Shown here one piece after another: positions 24,461-32,887 of a DNA stretch of 64,000 nt. A program made the translations under genes and the position numbers. The notes under the pieces were generated by a model. That model made no database searches and was not told the DNA's origin. It saw nothing but the letters and a program-made list of their open reading frames with translations. The first letter of the stretch is position 1. Every line of letters begins with the position of its first letter. Origin of the DNA: an uncultured Acidimicrobiales bacterium (GTDB lineage Bacteria > Actinomycetota > Acidimicrobiia > Acidimicrobiales > SZUA-35); assembly GCA_937922805.1 (NCBI GenBank), contig CALAJV010000016.1:186001-250000 (forward strand), in the 5' to 3' direction.

Positions 24461-25393
24461 GTGGATGTGGTAGCGAGGGCTGAACCTGTAACGACCGGTG
24501 ACCAACAACGATTTGCGGCGTCTCCGCTGTGGGCGGGCGGTGCCGTAGTTTCGCTGTTATTGCTCGGCCTGTTTGCTCCATCGGGTTTGTTGCTTTTGAT
24601 GTTTCTTGGTCTAATAATTCTGTCTCATGAGGGGGGCCACCTGCTGGCCGCTCGAGCCAGTGGCATGAAACCAACCGAGTTTTTTTGGGGATTCGGGCCC
24701 GAGGTCGTCGCCTTCACCCATAACGGGTGCCGGTACGGAATCAAGGCGTTGTTCCTCGGCGGATACGTGAAACTGGAAGGGATGACACCGACTTCGGAGC
24801 TGCCCGATGGCTTTGCCGAAGCGGGAACGTACCGAGCAGCTTCGCACCGAGGTCGACTGGCAACAATTCTCGCTGGGCCGGCTGTGAATATAGCTACCGC
24901 CGTCGTTACCTTTACCTTCGTTGCTTTGCGGAAAGGTGATTCCATGGGAGCAGCGGTTCGAATCGGATTCGTCAACACGTGGTACGTAATTGAGTCAACG
25001 TTCGCTGCGCTTGGGGTCTTGTTCGCCAACTTGGGCAGCTACGTCAATGTGATAGCCGGGAGGGCCGGAACTGAGGATGTTCCTGTTCGGTTCCTCTCTC
25101 CAGTCGGCCAAGCTCAGGTAAGCGGAAACGTTGTTGAACTAGGTTGGAACGCAAGCCTAATGTGGCTCGGCATTCTTTCTTGTGCTGTTGGTGTTATCAA
25201 CCTGGTGCCGATGCCACCGCTCGATGGGTCGCATGCCCTAATCGCGTTTGGCGAAGGAGTGGCACAGCGTTTGTTCCCAAACAAAAAAATTGCCTTCAAC
25301 GTGGCTCGGATGCTGCCATTGGCATACATCACGGTTGCGGTTCTCGTTGTTCTGTCACTATCAGCCCTGGTTCTCGATATCCGGGATCTCTAG
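24461..25393 (+). CDS. Site-2-type intramembrane metalloprotease without PDZ domain
   Basis: 310 aa from GTG 24461. The zinc site HEGGH is at 56-60 in a membrane segment, with the distant LDG ligand at 254-256 (PMPPLDGSH) and GGYVKLEGM after the first transmembrane pair. ILAGPAVNI (137-145) and TFAALGVL are the segments that flank the PDZ domain(s) in RseP. Here only about 30 residues separate them, so the PDZ region is missing. RseP-like proteases cleave transmembrane anti-sigma factors or signal peptides after a first cut; without PDZ, substrate gating must differ. At least four hydrophobic segments are visible. No anti-sigma factor is nearby. Confidence 0.85.
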   Translation: MDVVARAEPVTTGDQQRFAASPLWAGGAVVSLLLLGLFAPSGLLLLMFLGLIILSHEGGHLLAARASGMKPTEFFWGFGPEVVAFTHNGCRYGIKALFLGGYVKLEGMTPTSELPDGFAEAGTYRAASHRGRLATILAGPAVNIATAVVTFTFVALRKGDSMGAAVRIGFVNTWYVIESTFAALGVLFANLGSYVNVIAGRAGTEDVPVRFLSPVGQAQVSGNVVELGWNASLMWLGILSCAVGVINLVPMPPLDGSHALIAFGEGVAQRLFPNKKIAFNVARMLPLAYITVAVLVVLSLSALVLDIRDL

Positions 25394-25476
25394 CTTCTAG
25401 GTGATAGTGGTTGCCGTTTAGGAATCTCGGCATCAGGTCCGATCAGATCTGGGGTACGAACGGCTACATTTAGCTG

Positions 25477-25998
25477 ATGCCTATTTATGCTCTTGGCGGG
25501 GCCGAACCCAAAATCCATCCCACTGCATTCGTTCATCCCGAAGCGGTGATAATTGGGAATGTTTCTATCGGGGAAGAGTCTTCGGTTTGGCCTTGCGCAG
25601 TCTTGCGAGGCGACGACGGCCATATCGCTATCGGAGCCCGGACGTCCATTCAAGATGGCAGCGTGCTCCACACCACACCTGAATTCCCGACCACAGTTGG
25701 CGATGAGTGCGTAATTGGCCACATAGTCCACCTTGAAGGGTGCACCGTCGAATCTGGGGCGTTGGTTGGCAACGGAGCGGTTGTGCTCCACGAAGCAGTA
25801 ATTAGGTCCGGCGCATTGGTTGGTTCGAATGCAGTTGTTCCCAATCGAATGGAAGTCCCATCTGGAGCGATGGCTCTTGGCGTCCCGGCCAAGATCCGAC
25901 CGGACTCAGTCGATCCAGCGGTAATCGCTGAGGGGATGCAGTCCTACGTCGACCGAGCCAAACTGTTTAGAGCTCAACTAAGACGCCTCGACACCTAA
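25477..25998 (+). CDS. Gamma-class carbonic anhydrase-like hexapeptide-repeat protein
   Basis: 173 aa from ATG 25477. It is a left-handed beta-helix with hexapeptide periods (VIIGNVSIGEESSVWPCAVL, then IAIGARTSIQDGSVLHT, CVIGHIVHLEGCTVESGALV). It carries the gamma-CA metal-binding pattern: His in SVLHTTP, and His in IGHIVHLEGC. The C-terminal helix SYVDRAKLFRAQL is standard. YrdA/PaaY-type proteins share this fold, and many lack measured carbonic anhydrase activity. Trimeric and cytosolic. It precedes sufB by 143 nt on the same strand. Confidence 0.88.
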   Translation: MPIYALGGAEPKIHPTAFVHPEAVIIGNVSIGEESSVWPCAVLRGDDGHIAIGARTSIQDGSVLHTTPEFPTTVGDECVIGHIVHLEGCTVESGALVGNGAVVLHEAVIRSGALVGSNAVVPNRMEVPSGAMALGVPAKIRPDSVDPAVIAEGMQSYVDRAKLFRAQLRRLDT

Positions 25999-26141
25999 AG
26001 TTAGGGTTATCGAAGAACTGCTCTTACGGCTGAGCGGCGGTAGCCAGCACAGCGACCTGCCGTTTTGCTAGAATATTGGAACCAATTGAGTGGCGTCATT
26101 GGGCTGAGTGCACCTATTAGGCAACTATCGATCGCGAGCAC

Positions 26142-27491
26142 ATGACTTTCCGCCCTGACGATCTGAACCTTGAACGCCATCAGCTCGGACGGAGCGACCG
26201 CAAAGACTCTGGGTCTACACCTCCTAAGGGATTGAACGGCAAGGTCATCCGAGAATTGTCGCAGTCGAAGGGCGAGCCCGATTGGATGCTGGCCATGCGT
26301 CTCAAGTCGTTCAATCATTTCGAAAATCGGGCGATGCCGACTTGGGGCGGAGATTTGTCGGAGATCCATTTCGACAACATTTGCTATTACAACAACTCCA
26401 TTGAACCTCGGGGATTGCCCGAGACTGAGCCGACGGAGCGAGCCAACGGCACCGAGCAAGATGAAGCCGCAGCAGTCTTTCGGCGCAATAGCAACGACCT
26501 AACACGCCAAGGCGTCGTATTCTGCGAAATGGAAACCGCACTTCGTGAGTTCCCCGAGCTGGTGCAGCCCTACTTCGGGCAAATAGTCTCGATGGACGAC
26601 AACAAATTCTCGGCGTTGAACAGCTCGGTCTGGTCCGGTGGTTCATTCATTTATGTCCCTCCTGGTGTCGAAGTCGATATGCCGTTGCAGGCCTACTTTC
26701 GAATCGACGGAGAGAAGATGGGCCAGTTCGAACGCACTCTGATTGTTGCCGATGAAGGCTCCAAAGTTCGTTACATTGAAGGTTGCTCTTCGCCGGTCTA
26801 CACCGCTGATGCTCTGCACGCTGCGGTGGTAGAGGTTGTTGTCAAAAAGCACGCTCAAGTCACCTATACAACCATCCAAAACTGGTCGAGTAACGTGTTC
26901 AACTTGGTGACCAAACGTGCTGTGGTGGAAGCCGAAGGTCGCATGGAGTGGATCGATGGCAATATCGGCAGCAGGCTAACGATGCAGTATCCGTCGGTTT
27001 GGCTGTTGGGCCCGCAAGCAGCCGGGGAGGTTTTGTCAGTAGCGTATGCCGGTAACGGCCAGCACCAAGACACGGGGGCCAAGATGGTCCACGCCGCACC
27101 GGAGACAACGTCCAGTGTGATTTCAAAATCGATCTCGAAGGGCGGCGGTCGGTCTAGCTTTCGAGGATTGGTACGAGTCGAAAACGATGCCTACGGTTGC
27201 AAGAGCCACGTTCAGCGTGATTGCTTACTCCTCGACGAAGAGTCGATTATCGAAACTCACCCTTTCCAGGAAATCGGCGCCGCAGACGCTCAAATAGAAT
27301 ACGACTCAACTATTTCTAAGATCGCTGACGAACAGCTTTTCTATCTAATGAGTCGCGGTCTAACTCAACAGCAGGCTATTGGTTTGGTTATGAACGGCTT
27401 TATCGAGCCAGTGGCACGGACCTTGCCGATCGAATACTCGGTTGAGTTGAGCCGTTTAATTGAGTTACAGATGGAGGGCAGCGTCGGGTAA
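26142..27491 (+). CDS. sufB: SufB-family Fe-S assembly scaffold with altered cluster-site residues
   Basis: 449 aa. SufB identity is clear: KGEPDWMLAMRLKSFNHF, MPTWGGDLSEIHFDNICYY, ALNSSVWSGGSFIYVPPGV, YIEGCSSPVYTADALHAAVV, DEQLFYLMSRGLT, and the C-terminal ELSRLIELQMEGSVG. SufB with SufC and SufD builds Fe-S clusters from sulfur supplied by SufS. Cys215 matches E. coli Cys254 (EGC) and is kept. An ungapped alignment of the C-terminal strand region from memory places Arg359 at E. coli Cys405, Cys361 at Ser407, Tyr387 at His433 and Asp388 at Glu434. Cys405, His433 and Glu434 are proposed cluster-assembly residues. No other suf gene adjoins it; sufC, sufS and sufU lie 7-9 kb downstream on the other strand. 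Confidence 0.9.
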   Translation: MTFRPDDLNLERHQLGRSDRKDSGSTPPKGLNGKVIRELSQSKGEPDWMLAMRLKSFNHFENRAMPTWGGDLSEIHFDNICYYNNSIEPRGLPETEPTERANGTEQDEAAAVFRRNSNDLTRQGVVFCEMETALREFPELVQPYFGQIVSMDDNKFSALNSSVWSGGSFIYVPPGVEVDMPLQAYFRIDGEKMGQFERTLIVADEGSKVRYIEGCSSPVYTADALHAAVVEVVVKKHAQVTYTTIQNWSSNVFNLVTKRAVVEAEGRMEWIDGNIGSRLTMQYPSVWLLGPQAAGEVLSVAYAGNGQHQDTGAKMVHAAPETTSSVISKSISKGGGRSSFRGLVRVENDAYGCKSHVQRDCLLLDEESIIETHPFQEIGAADAQIEYDSTISKIADEQLFYLMSRGLTQQQAIGLVMNGFIEPVARTLPIEYSVELSRLIELQMEGSVG

Positions 27492-27578
27492 CACCCCGAC
27501 TGCGGAGGAGTAGGGGCACCAACCAAACGCCCGAAACCGGGAGCGAATAGTGAGAACGGTCGCTCTGGTAGCTGTCGG

Positions 27579-28304
27579 CTACCAAGGGTGAGGCTGCCCG
27601 TCCCACTGGAGAAATCGCCCGTTATCGGCGGGACTAAGGTTAGCTATCAACTCATACAGGGCGGAAGCGGAGGTCGCAGGCGATAAAGGGGCCGCTTCGC
27701 CGCCCATCTCGGTGCTAACCCAGCCCGGGTGAACTGCTATCACAGTCATGCCTTCGGGACCTAAGGCCGCGGCGGACTTTACTGTCAGCATGTTTAAAGC
27801 TGCTTTAGAGACGCAGTACGACGTATCGATTCCACGGTTGGCTGCTACCTCCATGGATCCTAACTGTGAGCTGATGTTGACGATTGTGGGTTGGTCGCTA
27901 CGACGAAGTAGAGGTAGCGCTTCGCGAGTAACAACCATCGGTCCGACGGCGTTAACTCGAGTAACGGCAGCAAAGGTGTCAGCATCAAGGTCAAACGGGC
28001 CTCTGGCCTCAATCGGAGCGTTGAACGCACGGGCGTCAATTCCGGCTGAGTTAATGAGCACGTCCAAACGCTCAATTTGGTTGGATAAGTCTGCGACTCC
28101 AGCGGCGATGCTCGACTCGTCAGCTAGGTCGAACGAGACTACACCTGCAGGTCCAGCTGATAGCAGTTCCGGCGGCGATGCTTCCCGAGCCGTTCCCCAC
28201 ACTTGGTGACCTTGGGTGATGAATGCCTTCGCTAGCTCTAGCCCGATGCCTCTGTTGGCGCCGGTGATTAGTACGGTCAAGCCGGCCCTTTGTTGGTTAG
28301 CCAT
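27579..28304 (-). CDS. Short-chain dehydrogenase/reductase
   Basis: 241 aa. Classical SDR: nucleotide-binding TGANRGIG near the N-terminus, INSAG, VNISSQLGS with the catalytic Ser, YCVSK with the catalytic Tyr and Lys, and VAVHPGWVSTEMGG after it (as VIAVHPGWV). It resembles the C-factor/sniffer-type carbonyl reductases. NAD(P)H-dependent and cytosolic; substrate unknown. Ends 88 nt past the sufB stop on the opposite strand (convergent). Divergent from the dienelactone hydrolase at 28333 with only 28 nt between starts, unless that gene starts later. Confidence 0.9.
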   Translation of the reverse strand: MANQQRAGLTVLITGANRGIGLELAKAFITQGHQVWGTAREASPPELLSAGPAGVVSFDLADESSIAAGVADLSNQIERLDVLINSAGIDARAFNAPIEARGPFDLDADTFAAVTRVNAVGPMVVTREALPLLRRSDQPTIVNISSQLGSMEVAANRGIDTSYCVSKAALNMLTVKSAAALGPEGMTVIAVHPGWVSTEMGGEAAPLSPATSASALYELIANLSPADNGRFLQWDGQPHPW

Positions 28305-28332
28305 GGGGGAATCCTATTGCGCTCGCTAAGTT

Positions 28333-29214
28333 ATGACTCGACCATTTCGCAGCGCCGGCAATAAACTCAGCGGCTCCCTCCGATTTTTCGCCGACACACG
28401 TATCTTTTATAGGGTGAACGATCGGCTCATCGATTTCGAGAAGCGACCAACCAGTTTCGATGGCGTCAGTTACGACGTGTTCGTTGCTGGTACTGGTCCG
28501 GCCATAGTGGTGTTGCCTGAGGTCCCTGGAGTAACCCCAGACGTTGCCGACTGCGGACGCAGGCTTGCGGCTGCCGGGTATACGGCGTGGATTCCATCGC
28601 TTTTTGGAACGCCAGGCAAGCCACTCACCGAGAGGTACGCTGCAACAACATTGGCAAAACTGTGTGTCCGGAAAGAGTTCCTGGCTTTCGCTAGGGGACA
28701 GCGGGCCCCAATAACTGACTGGATGCGTAGCCTGGTCGCCCACGCTCATGAGCAAAGCGGTGGTCCAGGGGTCGGGGTGATCGGGATGTGTTTTACCGGC
28801 GGGTTTGCATTGGCTCTGGCGGTAGATCCAGCTGTTCTTGTTCCTGTTATGAGCCAGCCTTCTCTGCCGATTGGACCGTTTCGCCAGTCACGACGGGATC
28901 TTCATATCTCACCCGACGATCTGGCCACCGTAAAACAGCGAACCATCGATGACAACTTGTGCGTTATCGGGCTTCGGTTCACAAAGGACTCTATGGTCCC
29001 TGTCGATCGCTTCACCCGCCTCCGGCACGAATTCGGGGAGGCTTTCATCGGGGTGGAGATCGACTCTAGTAAAGGCAATTCACATGGTTATGGGAGACGG
29101 TCCCATTCGGTTTTAACTACCGAGTTCAGCCCCGATGCTAACGATCCAACTAATGAAGCGTTTGAGCTTGTTCTGACTCACTTTGGTCAGAAACTACTCG
29201 AGCCCGGAACGTGA
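28333..29214 (+). CDS. Dienelactone hydrolase family protein
   Basis: 293 aa from ATG 28333. A GTG at 28414 would remove a 27-residue N-terminal extension that has no family counterpart and may be the true start; neither has a good ribosome site. Family features: DVFVAGTGPAIVVLPEVPGV, nucleophile Cys in GMCFTGGF, Asp in TKDSMVPVDRF and His in GNSHGYG. It hydrolyses an ester or lactone in the cytosol. It is longer than classical DLH and closer to the actinobacterial DLH-like branch. It is followed by two hairpin terminators. Confidence 0.82.
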   Translation: MTRPFRSAGNKLSGSLRFFADTRIFYRVNDRLIDFEKRPTSFDGVSYDVFVAGTGPAIVVLPEVPGVTPDVADCGRRLAAAGYTAWIPSLFGTPGKPLTERYAATTLAKLCVRKEFLAFARGQRAPITDWMRSLVAHAHEQSGGPGVGVIGMCFTGGFALALAVDPAVLVPVMSQPSLPIGPFRQSRRDLHISPDDLATVKQRTIDDNLCVIGLRFTKDSMVPVDRFTRLRHEFGEAFIGVEIDSSKGNSHGYGRRSHSVLTTEFSPDANDPTNEAFELVLTHFGQKLLEPGT

Positions 29215-29238
29215 ACACCTGGCCTCGCAAAACAGAAA

Positions 29239-29265
29239 CAGGCCCGACCGGTATGGTCGAGCCTG
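29239..29265. terminator. Hairpin terminator between convergent genes (1)
   Basis: CAGGC-C-CGACC pairs with GGTCG-A-GCCTG: 10 bp with one C/A mismatch and a 5-nt loop, 25 nt after the dienelactone hydrolase stop. There is no long T-run. Its position between converging genes suggests a bidirectional terminator. Confidence 0.55.
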
Positions 29266-29287
29266 CTTGCCAAATCTTATTCCGGCA

Positions 29288-29312
29288 CCGATTCGGTTAA
29301 ACCAAATCGGTA
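29288..29312. terminator. Hairpin terminator between convergent genes (2)
   Basis: ACCGATT-C-GGT pairs with ACC-A-AATCGGT around a TAA loop: 10 bp with one C/A mismatch. It ends 21 nt before the 3' end of the convergent antitoxin-like gene at 29333, so it would serve the minus strand, complementing the hairpin at 29239. Confidence 0.5.
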
Positions 29313-29332
29313 CTTAGGCTGGGTAAAGAGGT

Positions 29333-29521
29333 TTACTCTTCTTCTTCAGAGCCGCCTGGGATCTTGTCGGTGATTTCTCCGGCTTTGTCAGCCATTTCGC
29401 CGACCTTGTCACCCATTCCACCAGGAATCTTGTCACCGTGCTCGGCGGCAAGATCTTGAGCCTGATCTGCAGCATCCTTAGCTTTACCAGCCATGTCTTT
29501 AGCGTTATCCATAATTCCCAT
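29333..29521 (-). CDS. Small MT0933/Rv0909-like antitoxin-family protein
   Basis: 62 aa from ATG 29521, with GAAGGAG 7 nt upstream, a strong ribosome site. The sequence is an amphipathic, Lys/Asp/Ala/Gly-rich helix (MGIMDNAKDMAGKAKDAADQ, HGDKIPGGMGDKVGEMADKA) ending in an acidic tail. It matches the actinobacterial 'antitoxin' family named from MT0933/Rv0909. No toxin gene adjoins it on either side, so an antitoxin role is doubtful here; a stress-related CsbD-like small protein is the alternative. Confidence 0.65.
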   Translation of the reverse strand: MGIMDNAKDMAGKAKDAADQAQDLAAEHGDKIPGGMGDKVGEMADKAGEITDKIPGGSEEEE

Positions 29522-29800
29522 GAAAGACTCCTTCGTTGTTCTTCTTTTGGAGGGTAGCCCCTGGTGTCCATCGGCCAATTGGTCAATTCCTTGAGCAAAG
29601 GTGGCTAGGAGGGCCAGTTACTAAGACGCCACAGTAGGTCGAGAAGTCGCGCTTTGCCGGGAACAATCATATTTAATATCCGAACAATCAGTTGCTATTC
29701 GTAGAGAGCTGCAACGTCAACGTTGGCTAGTTCGGCCAGATTTTTATAACGAACTTGTTACGAGGGGAACTGGGTGCTTAGTGGGACCGCCCAAGTAACC

Positions 29801-31537
29801 ATGAGCAACGAAACGAATCGATACCGAATTCTGGCCGTCGTCATTGCGATGGCGCTTTTTGTTAGTGCCTGCGGGTCTGCTGAGGATAGTGCGACCGACA
29901 CAGTCGAGTCGGAACAAGACGCTGGTTCTGACCAGGCTGCGACCAGCTCGGAAGATGCTGACTCCTCTGAGATAGAAACTGCTGACGGCGCCATGGAGGA
30001 CGAGGCCATGGAGGACGACGCTATGAGCGACGACGCCATGGAAGAAGAGGCTATGGACGATTCGGACGCGATGTCTGATGATTCTCCCGCTCCGACGACG
30101 ACAACAGTGCCGGCCGACGCTGATCAGCAGAAACGGCAAGCCGAGGACGGCTTCTTCGAAGGCGAAGAAGAAGTAGTTGAGGACGCCGAAGAAGAAAACA
30201 ATTTTCAAGACTATGGCGTCCGCCCATTCATTAGTGCTGAACGAGACCCTCTCTCCACGTTCGCTCTAGATGTTGATACTGCTAGCTACTCAATCGGTCA
30301 GGAGATGATGAGGCAGGGACAAATTCCGCCGGCAGAATCGGTTCGGGTTGAAGAGTACCTAAACAGCTTTGTCTACGACTACTCAGCGCCGAGCGATGGG
30401 TTGGCAGTAGTTGCCGAGGCTGGTCCCTCGCCCTATACCGATGGCAATACAATTCTCCGGCTAGGCGTTCAGGCCGAACAGGTCTCGAACAGTGAACGGC
30501 CATCAGCATCACTTACCTTTGTGGTGGACACCTCGGGCTCGATGGATAGATCTAATCGACTTGGCCTGGTAAAGACGTCGCTTGAACGACTGACGTTAGA
30601 ACTTGACTCACGAGATACCGTTTCTATTGTCACCTACTCTGACAATGCCACTGTTTTGCTGCCACCGACATCGGTTGACAACCGTCAAGAGATCCTGAAT
30701 GCAATTGCCGAGTTGCAGCCAACCGGATCGACCAACTTGGAGGCAGGCTTGCAGCGAGGTTATGCGCTTGCCGATGATGCATTCCAACGAGGTGGGATTA
30801 ATCGGGTTATTCTCGCATCAGATGGAATCGCAAACGTTGGTCTAACCGACCCAGACGGTTTGGCGGCTCAAATCCGAGACGATGCCGACCGTGGAATCCA
30901 CCTTGTTACCGTAGGCGTCGGCATGGGAGGCTTCAACGACGTGCTGATGGAGCAATTAGCCGACCAAGGCGACGGCTTCTACCGATATGTCAACACTGAA
31001 CAAGAAGCCCAGAAGTTGTTCAGCGACGATCTAGTCTCGAACCTTCTCACGGTTGCTATCGATGGGAAGATCCAGGTTGAGTTTGACCCCCGTGTGGTCG
31101 AGGAGTATCGACTAATTGGCTTTGAGAACCGAGCTGTACTCGACAGTGATTTCAGAAACGATGCCGTTGATGCTGGTGAACTTGGCGCCGGGCACCAAGT
31201 AACCGCTTTGTATGAACTGCGTTTGGTCCCGGGTGTTGATAGTAATGATCGGATCGGCACCGCACAGCTACGTTGGGAAGATCCAGACAGCGGCAACGTT
31301 ACTGAGAACCGACTTGAAGTAACAGGTGCGGTGCTTGAAGATCGATGGGTTGACACCAGCGACGACTATCGACTTGCCGTTACTGTTGCCGCTTTCGCCG
31401 AGCTGCTCCGCGAGAGCCCATACACCGGAGAGATTTCGCTTTCACAGGTAGCGTCTGAAGCAGAAGCGTTGTCTCCAGGTAGCGGCCCTATTGAAGACTT
31501 GTCGGACTTCATCAACGAAGTAGGCAGCCGGTCGTAG
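29801..31537 (+). CDS. Lipoprotein with von Willebrand factor A domain (YfbK-like)
   Basis: 578 aa from ATG 29801. A lipoprotein signal (YRILAVVIAMALFVSACGS, lipobox Cys24) directs it to the outer face of the membrane. A very acidic, Met-rich low-complexity segment follows (DGAMEDEAMEDDAMSDDAME and onward, about residues 64-100), then a conserved YfbK N-terminal region (DPLSTFALDVDTASYSIGQ). The VWA domain has a complete metal site (DTSGSMDRS) and ILASDGIANVG. The C-terminal DUF3520-like part (ALYELRLVPG; SDDYRLAVTVAAFAELLRES) completes the architecture. It is probably a metal-dependent adhesion or scaffold protein. It ends in a perfect inverted repeat at 31546-31586. Confidence 0.88.
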   Translation: MSNETNRYRILAVVIAMALFVSACGSAEDSATDTVESEQDAGSDQAATSSEDADSSEIETADGAMEDEAMEDDAMSDDAMEEEAMDDSDAMSDDSPAPTTTTVPADADQQKRQAEDGFFEGEEEVVEDAEEENNFQDYGVRPFISAERDPLSTFALDVDTASYSIGQEMMRQGQIPPAESVRVEEYLNSFVYDYSAPSDGLAVVAEAGPSPYTDGNTILRLGVQAEQVSNSERPSASLTFVVDTSGSMDRSNRLGLVKTSLERLTLELDSRDTVSIVTYSDNATVLLPPTSVDNRQEILNAIAELQPTGSTNLEAGLQRGYALADDAFQRGGINRVILASDGIANVGLTDPDGLAAQIRDDADRGIHLVTVGVGMGGFNDVLMEQLADQGDGFYRYVNTEQEAQKLFSDDLVSNLLTVAIDGKIQVEFDPRVVEEYRLIGFENRAVLDSDFRNDAVDAGELGAGHQVTALYELRLVPGVDSNDRIGTAQLRWEDPDSGNVTENRLEVTGAVLEDRWVDTSDDYRLAVTVAAFAELLRESPYTGEISLSQVASEAEALSPGSGPIEDLSDFINEVGSRS

Positions 31538-31545
31538 CAGGCCCC

Positions 31546-31586
31546 GTTAGTTGGTCGAAGTTGGGAGAGGCTTTCGGCCAACTAAC
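31546..31586. terminator. Long-loop inverted repeat between convergent genes
   Basis: GTTAGTTGG (31546-31554) and CCAACTAAC (31578-31586) form a perfect 9-bp stem with a 23-nt loop, 9 nt after the VWA stop. There is no T-run. A terminator or processing hairpin for the convergent VWA and deoD genes is the likely role. Confidence 0.45.
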
Positions 31587-31683
31587 TGTGCGGATGCTAC
31601 CTAGCGTCGGGGATATTGATCGTTCACGCCGCCCTCATGTGATTCGATCCTCCCCGGCGCTTGTTCGTTTTCGGCGGCGCCTG

Positions 31684-32409
31684 CTAGTCGGGATGCAGAG
31701 CGCCCAGAACTAGGTCAATCATGGTAGAAAACGAGGTTTGACGATCTTCAGCGCTCATCTTTTCGCCTCGCTTGATCTGATCGCTCACCGTTGCCACCGT
31801 TAGCGCTGCGGCTCCGTGCTCTGCGGCCACGCCGTAGAGGCCCGCTGCTTCCATTTCTACAGCGAGGAAACCATAGCGTTCAAGAACCTCAAAGGTAGTC
31901 TGCCCTGGCGGCTGCCCTTCTGGCTCGTAGAAATAGTCAGAGGTGAAGACCGAACCGATTCGGGCTTCGACCCCGGTTATAACCGCCTGGTCGGCTACTG
32001 CTTTGAGGAGTCCCCAGTCAGCCACTGCTGGAAAATCTCGTCCGCCAAGCCTGGTTCGGTTCACATTAGAGTCCGTGCCGGCCGCCATGGCAATAACTAG
32101 GTCTCCGAGGTTTAGCTCATCACCTAGAGCTCCGCAGGACCCAATTCGAATAATCCGTTTAACAGCAAACTCGTTTATGAGCTCGGTGGCATAAATCTGC
32201 ATCGACGGGATGCCCATTCCAGAACCCTGAACCGAGATTGGGGTGCCGTTGAATGTGCCGGTATAGCCGAGCATGTTTCGGACACCGTTCACTTGGCGGA
32301 CATCATCTAGGAAATGTTCAGCTATGTGTTTGGCTCGCAACGGGTCGCCCGGCATAAGAACGGTTGACGCATAGTCACCAGGTTTGGCTTCAATGTGAGG
32401 CGTAGACAT
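31684..32409 (-). CDS. deoD: Purine-nucleoside phosphorylase DeoD-type
   Basis: 241 aa from ATG 32409, which matches the conserved opening MSTPHIEAKPGDYASTVLMP; the frame continues upstream to 32517 but has no family similarity there. Motifs: VLMPGDPLRAKHIAE (phosphate site), GSGMGIPSMQIYATEL, RIGSCGAL, and VEMEAAGLYGVA with the ribose-binding Glu. Catalytic Asp lies in ATVSDQIKRGE. It cleaves purine (deoxy)nucleosides with phosphate for salvage; hexameric and cytosolic. Divergent from the small protein at 32516. Confidence 0.93.
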   Translation of the reverse strand: MSTPHIEAKPGDYASTVLMPGDPLRAKHIAEHFLDDVRQVNGVRNMLGYTGTFNGTPISVQGSGMGIPSMQIYATELINEFAVKRIIRIGSCGALGDELNLGDLVIAMAAGTDSNVNRTRLGGRDFPAVADWGLLKAVADQAVITGVEARIGSVFTSDYFYEPEGQPPGQTTFEVLERYGFLAVEMEAAGLYGVAAEHGAAALTVATVSDQIKRGEKMSAEDRQTSFSTMIDLVLGALHPD

Positions 32410-32515
32410 CTCCGGTTTTAACTTACCTTTCGAATGGCGACATTTTTGAGAATTTTCGGACGGCCGGTCGTAGGGGCGCATCACGAATGAGTCTATTCGG
32501 TGGCACACTAGGGCC

Positions 32516-32881
32516 ATGGCGATGCGTCAAGATTGTAAGCACTTCCAAAGCCGCACGTATCCGACTGGCGACACCATGAGAAAGTGCTCGCTCGACCTTG
32601 CACCGGAAGCTCCATGGAAGTGTCCCGAAGATTGTTCACGGTATGAACGGCGAATGGCAGATGTCAATTGGCGCCACGGAAGTCTGGTTACACCGCCGAC
32701 GCCTGATGCCCCGGAGAGTGTTGGGATTGATGATTCGGTCTCGGCTCTTCTCGATGAAGCTGAAGACATAATCAACAATGCCGGTCCCGAAATTCGTACT
32801 GAGGTCGATCGTCCCCGCTCTCGGTGGGGTCGTAGACGACAACGCTCAGGCAAAGCCAAATGGTGGAAACGGTCAAAGTAG
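32516..32881 (+). CDS. Conserved-looking Cys-rich hypothetical protein
   Basis: 121 aa from ATG 32516. The N-terminal 40 residues contain four Cys (C7 in RQDCKHF, C24 in MRKCSLD, C36 and C40 in WKCPEDC) in a pattern that would suit a metal or Fe-S site. The C-terminus is very basic (RPRSRWGRRRQRSGKAKWWK) and could bind nucleic acid. I do not recognise a family. It is 6 nt from the NUDIX gene, so the two are probably co-transcribed. Confidence 0.6.
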   Translation: MAMRQDCKHFQSRTYPTGDTMRKCSLDLAPEAPWKCPEDCSRYERRMADVNWRHGSLVTPPTPDAPESVGIDDSVSALLDEAEDIINNAGPEIRTEVDRPRSRWGRRRQRSGKAKWWKRSK

Positions 32882-32887
32882 ACTGCA

